From NCBI GenBank assembly GCA_031367325.1, contig JANLPQ010000084.1:1-64000 (forward strand): a stretch of DNA of 64,000 nt. The letters are read 5' to 3'. Position 1 is the stretch's first letter; the number at the start of each line of letters is the position of its first letter. Below, in pieces: positions 34,222 to 45,700 of this stretch. A model generated the notes under the pieces. That model did no database searches, had not been told where the DNA came from, and worked only from the letters and a program-made list of their open reading frames with translations. A program made the position numbers and the translations under genes. Origin of the DNA: JAAFIP01 sp031367325. GTDB taxonomy: Bacteria > Pseudomonadota > Gammaproteobacteria > Burkholderiales > Burkholderiaceae_C.

Positions 34222-34802
34222 GCGATATAGCCTTGCACCAAGTGATAGCCCAGATGGTGCCGCACGGCGCACGAGTGCTCGACCTGGGCTGTGGCGATGG
34301 CGCGCTGCTGGCGCATTTGCAAACCACGCGCGGCTGCAGCGGCTACGGCGTAGAGATTGATGACGCCAATGTACATGCCTGCATTGCGCGCGGCGTCAAT
34401 GTGGTGCAGCTAAATTTGGATGAAGGCTTGGCCATGTTCCAAGACCAAAGCTTTGACGTGGTGCTGCAGATCGACACGCTGCAGCACCTGCGCAACGCCC
34501 AAGTGATGCTGCGCGAGACAGCGCGCGTGGGCAAGCAGGGTATTGTGGCTTTTCCCAACTTTGCCCATTGGCCTAACCGATGGCAAGTGATGTTGGGTCA
34601 AATGCCGGTAACCAAAACGCTGCCGTACCAATGGTACGACACGCCCAATATCCGCGTGGGCACCTTTGCAGACTTTGCGCAACTGGCAGCCATTAACCAA
34701 TTGCGTATTAAAGATGCGTTTGGTATGCAAGGTGGCAGCGCGGTGCGCTGGTGGCCTAACGCGCGTGCTAGTACAGCGGTGTTTGCGTTTGAGCGCAGTT
34801 AA
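34218..34802 (+). CDS. metW: Methionine biosynthesis protein MetW
   Basis: 194 residues, class I SAM-methyltransferase fold (VLDLGCGDGALLAHLQ) and the MetW C-terminal pattern NFAHWPNRWQVMLGQMPVTK, PYQWYDTPNIR. MetW is needed alongside MetX in many proteobacteria. Its start overlaps the metX stop (ATGA). Confidence 0.95.
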   Translation: MSDIALHQVIAQMVPHGARVLDLGCGDGALLAHLQTTRGCSGYGVEIDDANVHACIARGVNVVQLNLDEGLAMFQDQSFDVVLQIDTLQHLRNAQVMLRETARVGKQGIVAFPNFAHWPNRWQVMLGQMPVTKTLPYQWYDTPNIRVGTFADFAQLAAINQLRIKDAFGMQGGSAVRWWPNARASTAVFAFERS

Positions 34803-34829
34803 AAGCCTAGCCGCCTTGCGCTTAAAAGT

Positions 34830-34857
34830 TTGACTGCGCGAAAAATCACGCTAAGAT
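34830..34857 (+). promoter_or_regulatory. Putative sigma70 promoter for rhodanese-chrA
   Basis: TTGACT (34830-34835) and TAAGAT (34852-34857) with a 16-bp spacer. It lies 28 bp after metW and implies a leader of about 80 nt before the rhodanese gene. Confidence 0.55.
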
Positions 34858-34864
34858 GACCAAG

Positions 34865-34912
34865 TCGGGATAACAGCCTCCCGAATCTCTTGCAGATAGA
34901 CGGTGTCCCGTC
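34865..34912 (+). promoter_or_regulatory. Structured leader upstream of rhodanese-chrA
   Basis: Hairpin TCGGGA (34865-34870)/TCCCGA (34879-34884), then GACGG (34899-34903)/CCGTC (34908-34912). The second TCCCG (34906-34910) could alternatively pair with the first CGGGA, giving mutually exclusive folds. A chromate-linked RNA motif is conceivable; I could not match a published consensus from memory. Confidence 0.35.
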
Positions 34913-34942
34913 CAAGCGCTGAAACCTTGATTGGAGTTTTCC

Positions 34943-35416
34943 ATGGACACCGCTATGCCTTCTCACGCCACCCCTACTACCCAGCCGTTTGTCATAGAAC
35001 CTATAGTTTTGCAAGCTATGCTGGGCCGCGCCGATGCGCCCCTAATTTTAGATGTCAGACGCGCAGACAAATTTGATACCAGCCCGCGCATCGTGGCGGG
35101 CGCTGTACGCTGCGCACCCGAAGATGTAGAGGCTTTTGCACGCCAGCACGCTGCGCGCGATGTAGTGGTGTACTGCGTGTACGGGCATAACGTCAGCGCA
35201 GACGCTGCAACGCAGCTGCGTGCAGCAGGCTGGAACGCCCGCGCTCTGGCGGGCGGCATTGAAGGCGGTGAAGATGGTGTAGACACGGCTGACAACATAG
35301 CACGCTGGCGTAGCCAAGCCGTGCCCACCATTACCAAGCGCGCCGATTGGGGTCTTGCTGGCAAGGTTGGCGAGGCTGCGGCTGGCAAACTACAAGAAGA
35401 CAAGGCGGCACTTTGA
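34943..35416 (+). CDS. Rhodanese-like domain protein
   Basis: 157 residues from ATG 34943 (preceded by TTGGAG). Rhodanese fold with LILDVRRADKF, CAPEDVEAFARQHAARDVVV and the active-site loop YCVYGHNVS, where Cys is the thiol. Its stop overlaps the start of chrA (TGATG), so it is translated with the chromate transporter. In other bacteria chrA is paired with chrB or rhodanese-containing partners, so a role in chromate or sulfur-oxyanion handling is plausible but unproven. Confidence 0.85.
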   Translation: MDTAMPSHATPTTQPFVIEPIVLQAMLGRADAPLILDVRRADKFDTSPRIVAGAVRCAPEDVEAFARQHAARDVVVYCVYGHNVSADAATQLRAAGWNARALAGGIEGGEDGVDTADNIARWRSQAVPTITKRADWGLAGKVGEAAAGKLQEDKAAL

Positions 35417-36819
35417 TGCAAAGCACGCCTAAGCAAAACGCTGTATCGACCACCACGCCACCCACCATCAGCTTTGGCCGAGCTCTCAAGTTCTGGTTCA
35501 AGCTAGGTTGCATCAGCTTTGGCGGGCCCGCAGGGCAGATCGCCATCATGCAGCGCGAGCTGGTAGACGAGCGGCGCTGGATCAGCCAAGGACGTTTTAA
35601 CCACGCGCTGAATTACTGCATGCTGCTGCCCGGTCCTGAGGCGCAGCAACTGGCCACCTACATTGGGTGGTTGATGCACGGCACACGTGGCGGCATTGCA
35701 GCGGGTGCGTTGTTTGTGCTGCCGTCGCTGTTTTTATTGATCGCGCTGTCTGCGCTGTACATCAGCTACGGCACCATACCGTGGGTAGCGGCGCTGTTCT
35801 ACGGCATTCAGTGTGCAGTGGCCGCGCTGGTGCTGCATGCGCTGTGGCGTGTGGGTAGTAAAACGCTAAAAAGCCCTGCGCAATCGCCTATTTTGTGGGC
35901 CGTGGCGGTAGCTAGCTTTATCGCCATTGAGTTTTTGCACATCGGTTTTCCGTGGATTGTGGCGGCAGCTGCCATCGTCGGCTGGACAGGCTCTCGGCTG
36001 GCCCCGGCGCAATTTGCAGGCGGTGGCCACGGTGGCAGTGCAAAGGCCCATGCTTTGCCAGCTGTGATTGACGACACCACGCCCACACCTGCACACGCCC
36101 GCTTTACACGCACGCGCTTGTTTGCGGTGCTCGCTATCGGGCTGGTGCTGTGGGCGCTGCCGATGGTGGCCTTGGTGGTCAGCTTAGGCTGGAACAACTC
36201 GCTTACCCAAATGGGCTGGTTTTTTAGCAAAGCAGCGATGGTCACTTTTGGCGGTGCGTATGCGGTGCTGCCCTATGTCAACCAAGCCGCAGTGGAGCAC
36301 TATGGCTGGTTGACGGCGCGGCAAATGATGGACGGTTTGGCGTTGGGCGAGACCACGCCGGGCCCGCTGATCATGATCGTGGCGTTTATTGGCTACGTGG
36401 GCCAAGCGCAAGAAACTTTGCGCAATGGTGCCGGTGCGGTGGTTGGGCCTGCGCTGATTTTGATGGGCGCAGCAGGTGCGTGCGTGGCAGCGTGGTTTAC
36501 GTTTTTGCCCAGCTTTGTGTTTATCTTGGCTGGTGGGCCGTTGATTGAGTCCACTCACGGCAAGCTGGGTTTTACCGCGCCGCTCAAAGCCATCACCGCC
36601 GCCGTAGTGGGCGTGATCGCGGCGTTAGCCGTATTTTTCATAGCTAATATTGCCATCATTAAAAACGCTAACGGACCGCTGCTGGGCCGTGTTGACTGGG
36701 TGGCTGTGGTTATTATTTCTACTGCTGCCGTCGCGCTGTTTCGCTACCAGGTCGGCGTGATTCGCGTGATAGGTTGCTGCGCGGTAGCGGGGTTGGTAGT
36801 GGGTTGGGTTTTGAAATGA
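35416..36819 (+). CDS. chrA: Chromate transporter ChrA
   Basis: 467 residues with two homologous membrane halves of the CHR family: first half KLGCISFGGPAGQIAIMQRE and LPGPEAQQLATYIGW, second half FSKAAMVTFGGAYAVLPYVN and ALGETTPGPLIMIVAFIGYV. It exports chromate, a sulfate analogue. ATG at 35416 overlaps the stop of the upstream rhodanese gene. Confidence 0.93.
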   Translation: MQSTPKQNAVSTTTPPTISFGRALKFWFKLGCISFGGPAGQIAIMQRELVDERRWISQGRFNHALNYCMLLPGPEAQQLATYIGWLMHGTRGGIAAGALFVLPSLFLLIALSALYISYGTIPWVAALFYGIQCAVAALVLHALWRVGSKTLKSPAQSPILWAVAVASFIAIEFLHIGFPWIVAAAAIVGWTGSRLAPAQFAGGGHGGSAKAHALPAVIDDTTPTPAHARFTRTRLFAVLAIGLVLWALPMVALVVSLGWNNSLTQMGWFFSKAAMVTFGGAYAVLPYVNQAAVEHYGWLTARQMMDGLALGETTPGPLIMIVAFIGYVGQAQETLRNGAGAVVGPALILMGAAGACVAAWFTFLPSFVFILAGGPLIESTHGKLGFTAPLKAITAAVVGVIAALAVFFIANIAIIKNANGPLLGRVDWVAVVIISTAAVALFRYQVGVIRVIGCCAVAGLVVGWVLK

Positions 36820-36862
36820 AGAGTCAGCGCAGAGCAAAATGATTGAAAATACAAGCCTGTTA

Positions 36863-36925
36863 AATATGAAAATAATAGCTGCTTGAGCAGGATTAACAAG
36901 GGTTACAGGCCTAAAGCCTCTATTA
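36863..36925 (+). repeat. REP-like AATAGCTG unit, copy 9
   Basis: TAAATATGAAAATAATAGCT, GCTTGAGCAGGATTAACAAG, GGTTACAGGCCTAAAGCC. It lies 43 bp after chrA; its right half is the same as in copy 2. Confidence 0.8.
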
Positions 36926-37011
36926 CTACGAGCTAGCGCGGCAAACTATGTCTTGAACCGCCAACTACTACGCAATTAAATAAAGACCCCATCATGCTTG
37001 TGATAAAACAA

Positions 37012-37043
37012 TTAATTTATGAAACATTAGTTACATAAATTAA
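37012..37043. promoter_or_regulatory. AT-rich perfect inverted repeat upstream of oxidase operon
   Basis: TTAATTTATG (37012-37021) and CATAAATTAA (37034-37043), 12-nt spacer, in the 490-bp gene-free region before the multicopper oxidase. It looks like an operator for a dimeric regulator, but the distance to the gene (~270 bp) is long and no regulator is adjacent. Confidence 0.4.
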
Positions 37044-37098
37044 CTTATTTTTGCCACTCGTGGACGTGAGTGCCGTGGGCCTTGTGCGTGTTACAAAC

Positions 37099-37138
37099 TG
37101 TGGCTTTTGTATCTACTATTCGATACAGAAAGGCCACA
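37099..37138. other. Hairpin upstream of oxidase operon
   Basis: TGTGGC...TTTGTATC and GATACAGAAAGGCCACA form an imperfect 15-bp stem. It could be a terminator for chrA, a leader structure or an attenuator; no T-run follows on the plus strand. Confidence 0.45.
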
Positions 37139-37309
37139 CTTTCACAGAGTATGGCGCAAAAGACTGCACATATGTAGTAACGATAACTTGGTATTGCGGC
37201 ATCACTGCATTCGCAAGAAACTGGCTTTAAGTGGTGTGGTTTCAGAAGCATTGTGTAAAGAATTAATTCGCTCTTGACCAACACCCTTATGAAGTTAAGG
37301 AGCAATGTG

Positions 37310-39076
37310 ATGTCAAAAGTAAGCCAGATAGTAGAGACAAAACTGAGTCGCAGACAGTCCATACAAGTGGGCGTGGGCACGACAGCCGCAGGGTTGTTAA
37401 CAAGCAAAGATTTCATGTCTTCTGCGCACGCTAAAAACGGCGACAGCAGCGGTCAGGCTGCGGCTCCTTACACGACGCCCTTCGTGGTAGCCCTGCCCGT
37501 TTATAAGGCCAAGTTACCGGTCAGCTCCCTGTCGCCACCAGCCACTAAAGATTTGGGACTGGGTGAATGTGGCCGCAATCAACACCAGCGCTGGGGCGAC
37601 TGGAGACCACAAAAATTTTATACCCTCAACGTGCGAGAAGCACTGCATTCTTTTCATCCAGAATTGCCCACGCAAACCATCTGGGGTTACGACGGCATGG
37701 TGCCTGGTCCCACGTTTGTAGAGCAGTATGGCAAAGCTGTCATTGTGCGCATCGTTAACAACCTGCCAGCCGGTGCCCAAGGCTACGGCTCACCAGAAAT
37801 CACCACGCACCTGCACAATTTACATGCTGCCTCTGAGAGTGATGGTTTCGCCGGCGACTACTACAGCGCCACCAAATATGGCCCCACTATAACTGGCCCT
37901 GGTGCCTATAAAGACCATCTCTACCCTAACGCGTACGCAGGCTATGACGACCCGCAATATGCTGCTACCAGGGGCGACTCGCGCGAAGCCTTGGGCACGC
38001 TGTGGTACCACGACCACCGCATCGACTTTACTGCGGCCAATGTATACCGTGGCCTAACCGGGTTTTACCTATTATTTGACGACATTGATTCTGGCAACGA
38101 ACTTGACGTTAATCCCAATGCGCTTCGCTTACCCAGTGGTGTGGGCAAATATGACATCCCTTTGGTGTTTCAAGATAAACAGTTTGATTCAGGTGGCTAC
38201 TTAGCGTTTGACCAGTTTGCCTCCAAAGGTATTCTGGGCAACAAGTTTTGTGTCAACGGCAAAGTGCAGCCCTTCTTTCAAGTGGAGCGTCGCAAGTATC
38301 GGTTTCGCCTGCTGGATGGCGGGCCATCAAGGTTCTATGAGTTTTACTTAAGCACCGGGACTGGCGTGAACCAGAGCTTTACTTACATAGCAAACGATGG
38401 CAATTTACTACCGGCGCCGTTGACCATGAGCAAAGTGGGCTTAGGGCCTGCAGAGCGGGCTGACATAGTGATTGACTTTTCAAAGTATCCCGCTTACAGC
38501 AAGCTGTATTTGGTGAATCGTTTGGTGCAAACCGATGGGCGCGGACCGGAGGGCCCTTTGGTTAATACACGTGGCACGGACGGCTTACTCATTGCTGCTG
38601 GCACGCAGCTACTGCGCTTTGATATTGGAGGTGACCCACTGACGCCCGATATGAGTCAAGTGCCGGCCACCTTGCGTGCGCTGCCACCTATCAACATGGC
38701 CGAGGTAGCAGCCAACAGACGCTTTGAGTTCGATAAACAAAACGAAGTGTGGACTATCAATAACAAGATATTCGACGTGGAAAACCCTGTGGCTAAACCC
38801 AAGCGTGGCACAGCTGAAATATGGACTTTAAAAGGCAAAGGCAGTTGGCACCACCCTGTACATATCCACTTTGAAGAAGGCCGTATTTTGTCGCGTAACG
38901 GTGTGCCACCGCCACCACACGAGAGTGGTCGCAAAGATGTGTATGTGCTGCAGCCCGATGAAGAGGTGCGTGTGTTCATTCGATTCAGAGATTTCTTAGG
39001 CAAGTACATGATGCATTGCCATAACTTGGTGCACGAAGACCACGCCATGATGTTGCGTTACGACATTGTTGAATAA
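37310..39076 (+). CDS. Multicopper oxidase, Tat-type signal
   Basis: 588 residues. The N-terminus has a twin-arginine-like signal (LSRRQSIQVGVGTTAAG), so export to the periplasm folded with copper is expected. All four copper-motif groups are present: HLHNLH (His167/169), WYHDH (His234/236), HHPVHIH (514-520) and HCHNLVHEDHAM (His569, Cys570, His571, His575, Met580), the last with CotA-like spacing for the type 1 site. It resembles CotA/bilirubin-oxidase-type enzymes. ATG 37310 is preceded by AAGGAG at 7 bp. It is the first gene of a five-gene operon, 14 bp before the SCO-like gene. The substrate could be Mn(II), iodide, phenols or another reductant; sequence does not decide. Confidence 0.92.
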   Translation: MSKVSQIVETKLSRRQSIQVGVGTTAAGLLTSKDFMSSAHAKNGDSSGQAAAPYTTPFVVALPVYKAKLPVSSLSPPATKDLGLGECGRNQHQRWGDWRPQKFYTLNVREALHSFHPELPTQTIWGYDGMVPGPTFVEQYGKAVIVRIVNNLPAGAQGYGSPEITTHLHNLHAASESDGFAGDYYSATKYGPTITGPGAYKDHLYPNAYAGYDDPQYAATRGDSREALGTLWYHDHRIDFTAANVYRGLTGFYLLFDDIDSGNELDVNPNALRLPSGVGKYDIPLVFQDKQFDSGGYLAFDQFASKGILGNKFCVNGKVQPFFQVERRKYRFRLLDGGPSRFYEFYLSTGTGVNQSFTYIANDGNLLPAPLTMSKVGLGPAERADIVIDFSKYPAYSKLYLVNRLVQTDGRGPEGPLVNTRGTDGLLIAAGTQLLRFDIGGDPLTPDMSQVPATLRALPPINMAEVAANRRFEFDKQNEVWTINNKIFDVENPVAKPKRGTAEIWTLKGKGSWHHPVHIHFEEGRILSRNGVPPPPHESGRKDVYVLQPDEEVRVFIRFRDFLGKYMMHCHNLVHEDHAMMLRYDIVE

Positions 39077-39090
39077 GCCAGGAGCCAATC

Positions 39091-39708
39091 ATGAACAAAA
39101 TTCAAACTAACACTGACCTCGTTACGCAAGCAAACAAGCGTAACTGGTTGAAGTGGGCAGGCAGCGCAGCACTGGCGCCAGTATTGGCGACAAGCACGCT
39201 TGCGCTAGCCAAACAGGGGCCTCGCGCTGGTTATTTCCCCAACACCATCGTGCAAACACATGACGGTAAAAAGCTGCACTTCTACGATGATGTGGTGCAA
39301 GGAAAAATTGTCGTCTTCAACATGATGTATGCCGTGTGTACGGGTATCTGCCCCAGCAACACCGCTAACCTGCGGCAGGTTCAACAGGCTTTGGGAAGCC
39401 GTTTGGGCAAAGATATCTTCATGGTGTCAATGACCTTACAACCTCAGTTTGATACGCCTCAAGCGTTGCAAGATTACGTAAGGCGCTACGACATTCAGCC
39501 TGGCTGGATGTTTATTACCGGCCAGCCCAAAGAGATGGATGTCATCCGTCGCAAGCTAGGCTTTTTCAACGACGACCCCAAGATTGATGGCGACCTTGCC
39601 AACCATACAGGCATGGTGCGTGTGGGCAATGAGCGGTTAGACCGCTGGTTCATGATGCCCGCTTTGAGTCGACCCCAGCAGATGGCCCGCGCAATTTTAC
39701 AACTGTAG
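39091..39708 (+). CDS. SCO1/SenC family copper chaperone-like protein
   Basis: 205 residues with an N-terminal signal (KRNWLKWAGSAALAPVLATS) and a thioredoxin-like SCO domain: CxxxC in VCTGICPSN (Cys83, Cys87) and the copper-ligand His172 in NHTGMVRV. In other systems a SCO protein accompanies a multicopper oxidase (for example iodide oxidase IoxC with IoxA). It probably supplies copper to the oxidase encoded 14 bp upstream. Confidence 0.9.
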   Translation: MNKIQTNTDLVTQANKRNWLKWAGSAALAPVLATSTLALAKQGPRAGYFPNTIVQTHDGKKLHFYDDVVQGKIVVFNMMYAVCTGICPSNTANLRQVQQALGSRLGKDIFMVSMTLQPQFDTPQALQDYVRRYDIQPGWMFITGQPKEMDVIRRKLGFFNDDPKIDGDLANHTGMVRVGNERLDRWFMMPALSRPQQMARAILQL

Positions 39709-39751
39709 CTTCATTCTTTCTAACTATTCAGACAATCCAAAGGAGTAAATC

Positions 39752-42700
39752 ATGACTACCCCCCAGTACAACTTCACGGTCACTCAATTAGATCTAGACT
39801 TCATTCTCAAGCAAATCAAAATTGCTGAGGCCAGCACCAACCCACTGACTGGCGCGGCAGAAAACTTGGCGGCGCTAGTAGGCAGCCCGTTGTTGCCCTA
39901 TGGCTTGCGCACCGTTGACGGAACATGGAACAATTTGCTACCGGGGCAAGAACGTCTAGGTGCAGCAGACAACATCATGCCGCGGCTGGTGGCCGCCCAT
40001 CTACAAAGCGCCGACGTCATACCCGCTGGTTTTTTTGGGCCAGGCAGTCCCGGCGGTACTACTCCAACGTCATACACACAGACGAGTGGCGCAGTATTTG
40101 ATTCCCAACCACGCGTAGCCAGCAATTTAATCGTCGATCAGACTGCCAACAATCCCGCAGCGGTGGCCGCAGCACTGCAATTGGCTGGATATAAAAGTAC
40201 CGGTCTTATAGCTGAAGCCACTCTAATTGCCGGGCTTAATACACCCGTACAAACCGCTAATGCGCAGATACAAACCGCACGTGGGCACATCATTTCTGCA
40301 GGTACTGACCCGGTTTTGCTAGCCGCTGCCCAGCTAGAACTGAGTAACGCCACAGTAGCGCATACCAGTGCATTTGACGCACTCAATGCAGAGCTTACAA
40401 GTGCTGGATTAACTGTATCTTCAGCAGGCACCATCAGCATTCTTAACTTATCGCCTGATATTGGCTTATCGCCATCCTTTAATGGCTGGATGACTTTTTT
40501 TGGTCAATTTTTTGACCATGGTCTTGACTTGGTGACTAAAGGAAATAACGGGACCGTATTTGTACCGCTGCTACCAGACGACCCACTTTACGTAGAAGGT
40601 AGCAGCACCAATTTTATGGTGCTAACGCGGGCCACGCAGGTCAACGGCCCAGGTGCCGACGGCATCCTGGGGACAGCTGACGATACGACCCATGAAAGTA
40701 TCAACACCACCACGCCTTTTATTGACCAAAATCAAACTTATACGTCTCACCCCTCTCACCAAGTCTTTTTACGCGAGTACATCATGGTGGACGGAAAGCC
40801 TCTCTCAACAGGCCATTTGTTGAATGGTTTGCATGGCGAGGGTAATTGGGGTGAAGTCAAGGCACAGGCATCACACCTGCTGGGTATTCAGTTAACCGAT
40901 ACCGATATTTTTGATGTTCCACTGTTAGCCACCGACCGTTATGGTGAATTCTTACGCGGACCTCACGGCTTTGTCCAAATAGTGACAGCCAGTGGATTGG
41001 TCGAAGGCGATCCAACTGCAAATGGCGGTTTGGGTATTGCTATTCCTGCAAATACCATCCACACGGGTCACGCCTTCCTTAACGACATTGCCCACGGGGC
41101 TGCGCCAGGTTTTGCTGATTTAGACCATAACCCAGCAACTCCGCCGACCGCGCTGGTCGCAGACTCAGACAATGTGATCAACGGTCAACCCAATCCGAAC
41201 TATGACCCCACGCAGCCCGTCAGCGCGTCTAATCCGCTTTTGATTCCACAGCCTGTGGGCACGTACGATAACGAAATGCTAGACCGACATTTCATTACGG
41301 GGGACGGCCGCGGTAATGAGAACATCGGGCTGACTACTGTGCACTCCGTTTTTCACTCGGAGCACAACCGCCTGGTAGAAGATTACAAAGAAACTGTGCT
41401 GGGTAGAAGTGACTTAGCAACGCTTAACGAATGGCTAGTCACCGCCGTTACAGCCATACCCACAGACCCTGCCGTGATTGCAACGCTTAACTGGGATGGT
41501 GAGCGCTTATTTCAGGCGGCTCGTTTCGTGACTGAAATGCAATACCAGCACTTGGTGTTTGAAGAATTTGCACGGACTGTGCAGCCTGCAGTTGATCCAT
41601 TCATTTTTTCTAATTCTGCTGATTTAAACCCTGCCATCGTCGCAGAGTTTGCGCACGTTGTATACCGGTTTGGCCATTCAATGCTAACTGAGAATGTCAC
41701 CCGCATAGACGCAAATATGCAAACTACGGATGTAGGTTTGATCCAGGCGTTTCTTAATCCTATTGCGTTTGATCAGGGTGGAGTAACCGAGGCGCAAGCC
41801 ATTGGATCTGTAGTGCGAGGGATGTCGCGGCAAACAGGCAATGCCATAGATGAGTTTGTTACAGAAGCAGTACGTAATAACTTAGTCGGACTCCCGCTAG
41901 ACCTCGCCACACTGAACATGACACGAGCACGCGAGACTGGTATGCCTACTTTTAACGAGGCACGCGCCCAGTTTTTTGCAGCCAGTGGGCAAGCCAATCT
42001 TGCCCCGTACACCAGCTGGGCCGATATGGCTGGACACCTCAAACACCCGCTGTCCATTATTAATTTTGTTGCTACCTATGGTGAGCACTTGTCAATTACC
42101 AGCGAGACAACCCTAGCTGGCAAGCGCGCAGCTGCTAGCCTAATGGTCTTCGGCGGAGCTGGTGCGCCAGCAGACCGTGTGGATTTTCTTAACCACACGG
42201 GCACTTGGGCTAATACAGAAACGGGGCTCAATAAAGTCGACTTCTGGATTGGTGGCTTGGCAGAAGAAATCAATCAGTTTGGTGGCATGCTGGGCGCAAC
42301 CTTCAACTACGTTTTTGAAAAGCAAATGGAAACTTTGCAAAATGGTGATCGATTTTATTACCTTAGCCGCACACAAGGCACCAATATGCTTAACGAACTT
42401 GAGGCCAACTCATTTGCGGCATTAGTAATGCGCAATTCAGACTTGGGCGCACCGGGCTCGTCGCACATACCCGGGCTGTTATTTGGCACGGCCAACCATA
42501 TTCTTGAAATTAACACCGCTAAACAAATTGATCTAGATCCGGTGGGTAGTGATCCAGTTCTTAATGCGCTGCATCCATTAGTAGTTAGGCATGCAGCTGG
42601 CGCTGATGTAAACGGGGATGGCGCTGCGGACGGCGGCTATCTGCAGTACACAGGGTTTGACCATGTGGTGCTGGGCGGTACGGCAGGTAACGACACCTTG

Positions 42701-45700
42701 CTGGGTGGCGGCGGTATAGACACGATTTGGGGAGACGCTGGCGATGACCGCATTGATGCCGGTGACGAGGCAGATCAAGTGCACGGTGGCGATGGTGATG
42801 ACATCATTACCGACCACGGCACGCCTGTCGGCGGCGCAGACTTTTTGCGCGGTGACGAGGGCAACGATGTGATCTCATCTGGAAACGGAAATGATATTGA
42901 CTTTGGGGGTGGTGGCAAGGACTTCATCATCACTGGCGATGATGCAACAGAGGTTTTTGCAGGTCGTGATGACGACTTTATATTAGGCGGTCGTGGTGCT
43001 GATGGCCTAATGGGTAATGAAGGCAATGACTGGATTGAAGGTGGTGAAGGCTTTGACGGTTTGTCAGGCGAAAACTCCGAGCTATTTTTCAACAGTCCAA
43101 TCATAGGGCATGATGTGCTGAACGGCCAAGGCAATGACACTGATTACGACGGTGAATCTGGTGATGACATTATGGTTGAAGGTGCTGGAATTCAGCGTAA
43201 TAACGGTATGTTCGGATTTGACTGGGCCATTCACAAAGATGACCCTACAGGGGCGGATTCTGATCTTGGCATTGCGCTCTTTTTTGCACAGCCACAGTTC
43301 ACCTTGCGTGACCGGTTTGATTCGGTGGAGGGTTTGTCGGGTTGGGTACACAACGACAAATTGACCGGTGCAGCCATACTTAAGGGTGCCGCGGGCGGCG
43401 CGGGCGCGGGCCCAGGCAACCCGCCCGACGAGAGCGACCTCAAATCGCAAAACGTGAGCTTGATTGACGGCTTTGCGGAACTACTGGGGCTCACACCTGC
43501 GCAAGTAGCTGCTATGCCATTTAACACCTCAGTCATCGACATTCGTCAAGGCGCTGAAGTCATTATTGGCGGTGGCGGTAACGACACCATTAAAGGCAAC
43601 TTAGGTAACGACTACATTGACGGTGATGCATGGTTGAATGTGCGTATTCGCGTGACGCACAGCAAGACAGCAGACAACACCCAAGCCAACGAATGGTTCA
43701 CAGTAGACAGCATGAACCAACTTAAGGCACGTATGCTGACCGGCGAAATCAACCCTGGCCAGTTGCATATCGTTCGCGAGATCTTGCAGTCAGCCACAGC
43801 CGCGACTGATATCGACACAGCCGTGTACAACGGCAACCTATCTGACTATTCGATTATTCAAAATGCCAATGGTACCTACACCATTACCGACAACCGCGCA
43901 GCGGGTGTTTTGGGCAACGATGGCGTGGATCAGATTCGCAATATTGAGCGCTTGCAGTTTGCCGACCGCACGGTCAGCTTAACCAACCACGCTCCTGTTG
44001 CGGTGGCTGATACCTTAGCGGCTGTTGAGGACGTTGTGATTACCTTTACTGCAGCGCAATTGCTGGGCAACGATACGGATGCAGACGGCAATCCATTGAC
44101 TATTTTGTCCTTGACTAATATTACGGGCGGCACAGCGGTGCTCAATCTGGACGGCTCGGTGGCCTTTACACCTGACCCAGACTTTAACGGTGCCGCCAGC
44201 TTTAGCTACCAGGCTAGTGACGGCCAATTTCTCAATGCCGTGAGCAATGCCGCTGTGGTGACTGTGAATGTGGCTGCTGTGAATGATGCTCCCATTGGTG
44301 CACCGACTGCCTTTCTAGCAGCAGGGCTCAACCCTGCTGCCTATGTAGTGAGCATTGCAGATTTACTAGCCGGGTTTTCTGATGTGGAGGGCGACACTTT
44401 AAGCGTTGCAGCCTTAGCCACTAGCAACGGGACCATAGCGCTCAATGCCGACGGTTTAGGCTACACCATCACACCTACAGTCAATTTTGCGGGCATCGTC
44501 AACCTGACCTACAACGTGGTGGATGGCAACGGCGGCAGCACAGCGGCTGTTCAGACCTACGAACAAGTAGCGTTTAACGACCCTACTACCGGCGAGCTGC
44601 GCATTGCCAGCTATACCAACACGCTGACCAATGCTAATCTGACAGCGACCAACACGATTGCTGATGCCGATCTGCCTACCCTCGTGCCTATCACACAGTG
44701 GCAGCGGCTTGTCGCGGGTACTTGGGTCAACATTGTGGCTCCAGCAGGTACGGCAGCCACTTTGGTTAATCAAACAAACACTACGGTGCGTGCCACGACG
44801 ACGTATACCGATGCCTTTGGAACAACCACCGTTGTTTCTGGTGAAACAGCAGTGGTCGGATCAGGTGCCAACAATACCTTGACGGGGACTGCTGGTAATG
44901 ATTTTGTTCTGGGCCTAGGTGGCAATGACAACCTTACCGGTGGCGCAGGCAACGACACAGTCGATGGTGGCGCAGGCAACGACACCTTGCGCGCCACAGT
45001 AGGTGACGGCAATGATGTGTACATTGGCGATGCGGGGGTAGACACCTACGATATGTCGGTCACTACGGCAGCAGCCAATATCAACCTGACCACCGGGGTA
45101 GCCTCTAGTGCCGATACTGGTTTGGACACCCTACGCGGTATAGAGAATATTAGCGCTAGCAGCGGCGACGACACGCTGACCGATGGTGTGGGTAGCAACA
45201 GTTTGCTGGGCAATGCAGGTAACGACACGTTTGTAATGACTGCAGACGATGCCCGCGACACGCTAAACGGCGGTGCTGGCACTGGCGATTCCGCAGACTA
45301 CTCAGCGTTGACTAGCAACCTGGCTGTCACTATTGCCAATAACGCGGTGGTAGGCGGCAGCGGCACTACGGCGGCCACTAGCGACCTGATCACTAATATA
45401 GAAAACTTTATTGGCGGGTCGGGGGACGATACGGTGTTGGGTAATGGTGCGGTCAACCAGTTATCAGGCGGCCTAGGCAACGATACACTGAGCGGCTTGG
45501 GCGGAGCGGACACCTTAAACGGTGGTGACGGTAACGATACGCTAGTCGGTGGCACGGGCCAAGACACACTGACAGGCGGTGCAGGCGCAGACGTATTTGA
45601 CTTCAACGTAGTCAATGAGTCAGGCGTAGGTGCGGCAGTGCGCGACATCGTGACTGACTTTTTAAGTGGCATTGACAAGCTGGATTTTTCAACACTAGAT

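Noticed and set aside
36990..37060. Possible origin-like AT-rich segment
   Set aside because: No DnaA-box cluster or replication gene is nearby; it is better explained as promoter DNA of the oxidase operon.
42660..43640. Minus-strand open frames opposite the RTX repeats
   Set aside because: Long antisense frames are a usual by-product of GGxGxD-coding DNA; the plus-strand protein is clearly real.
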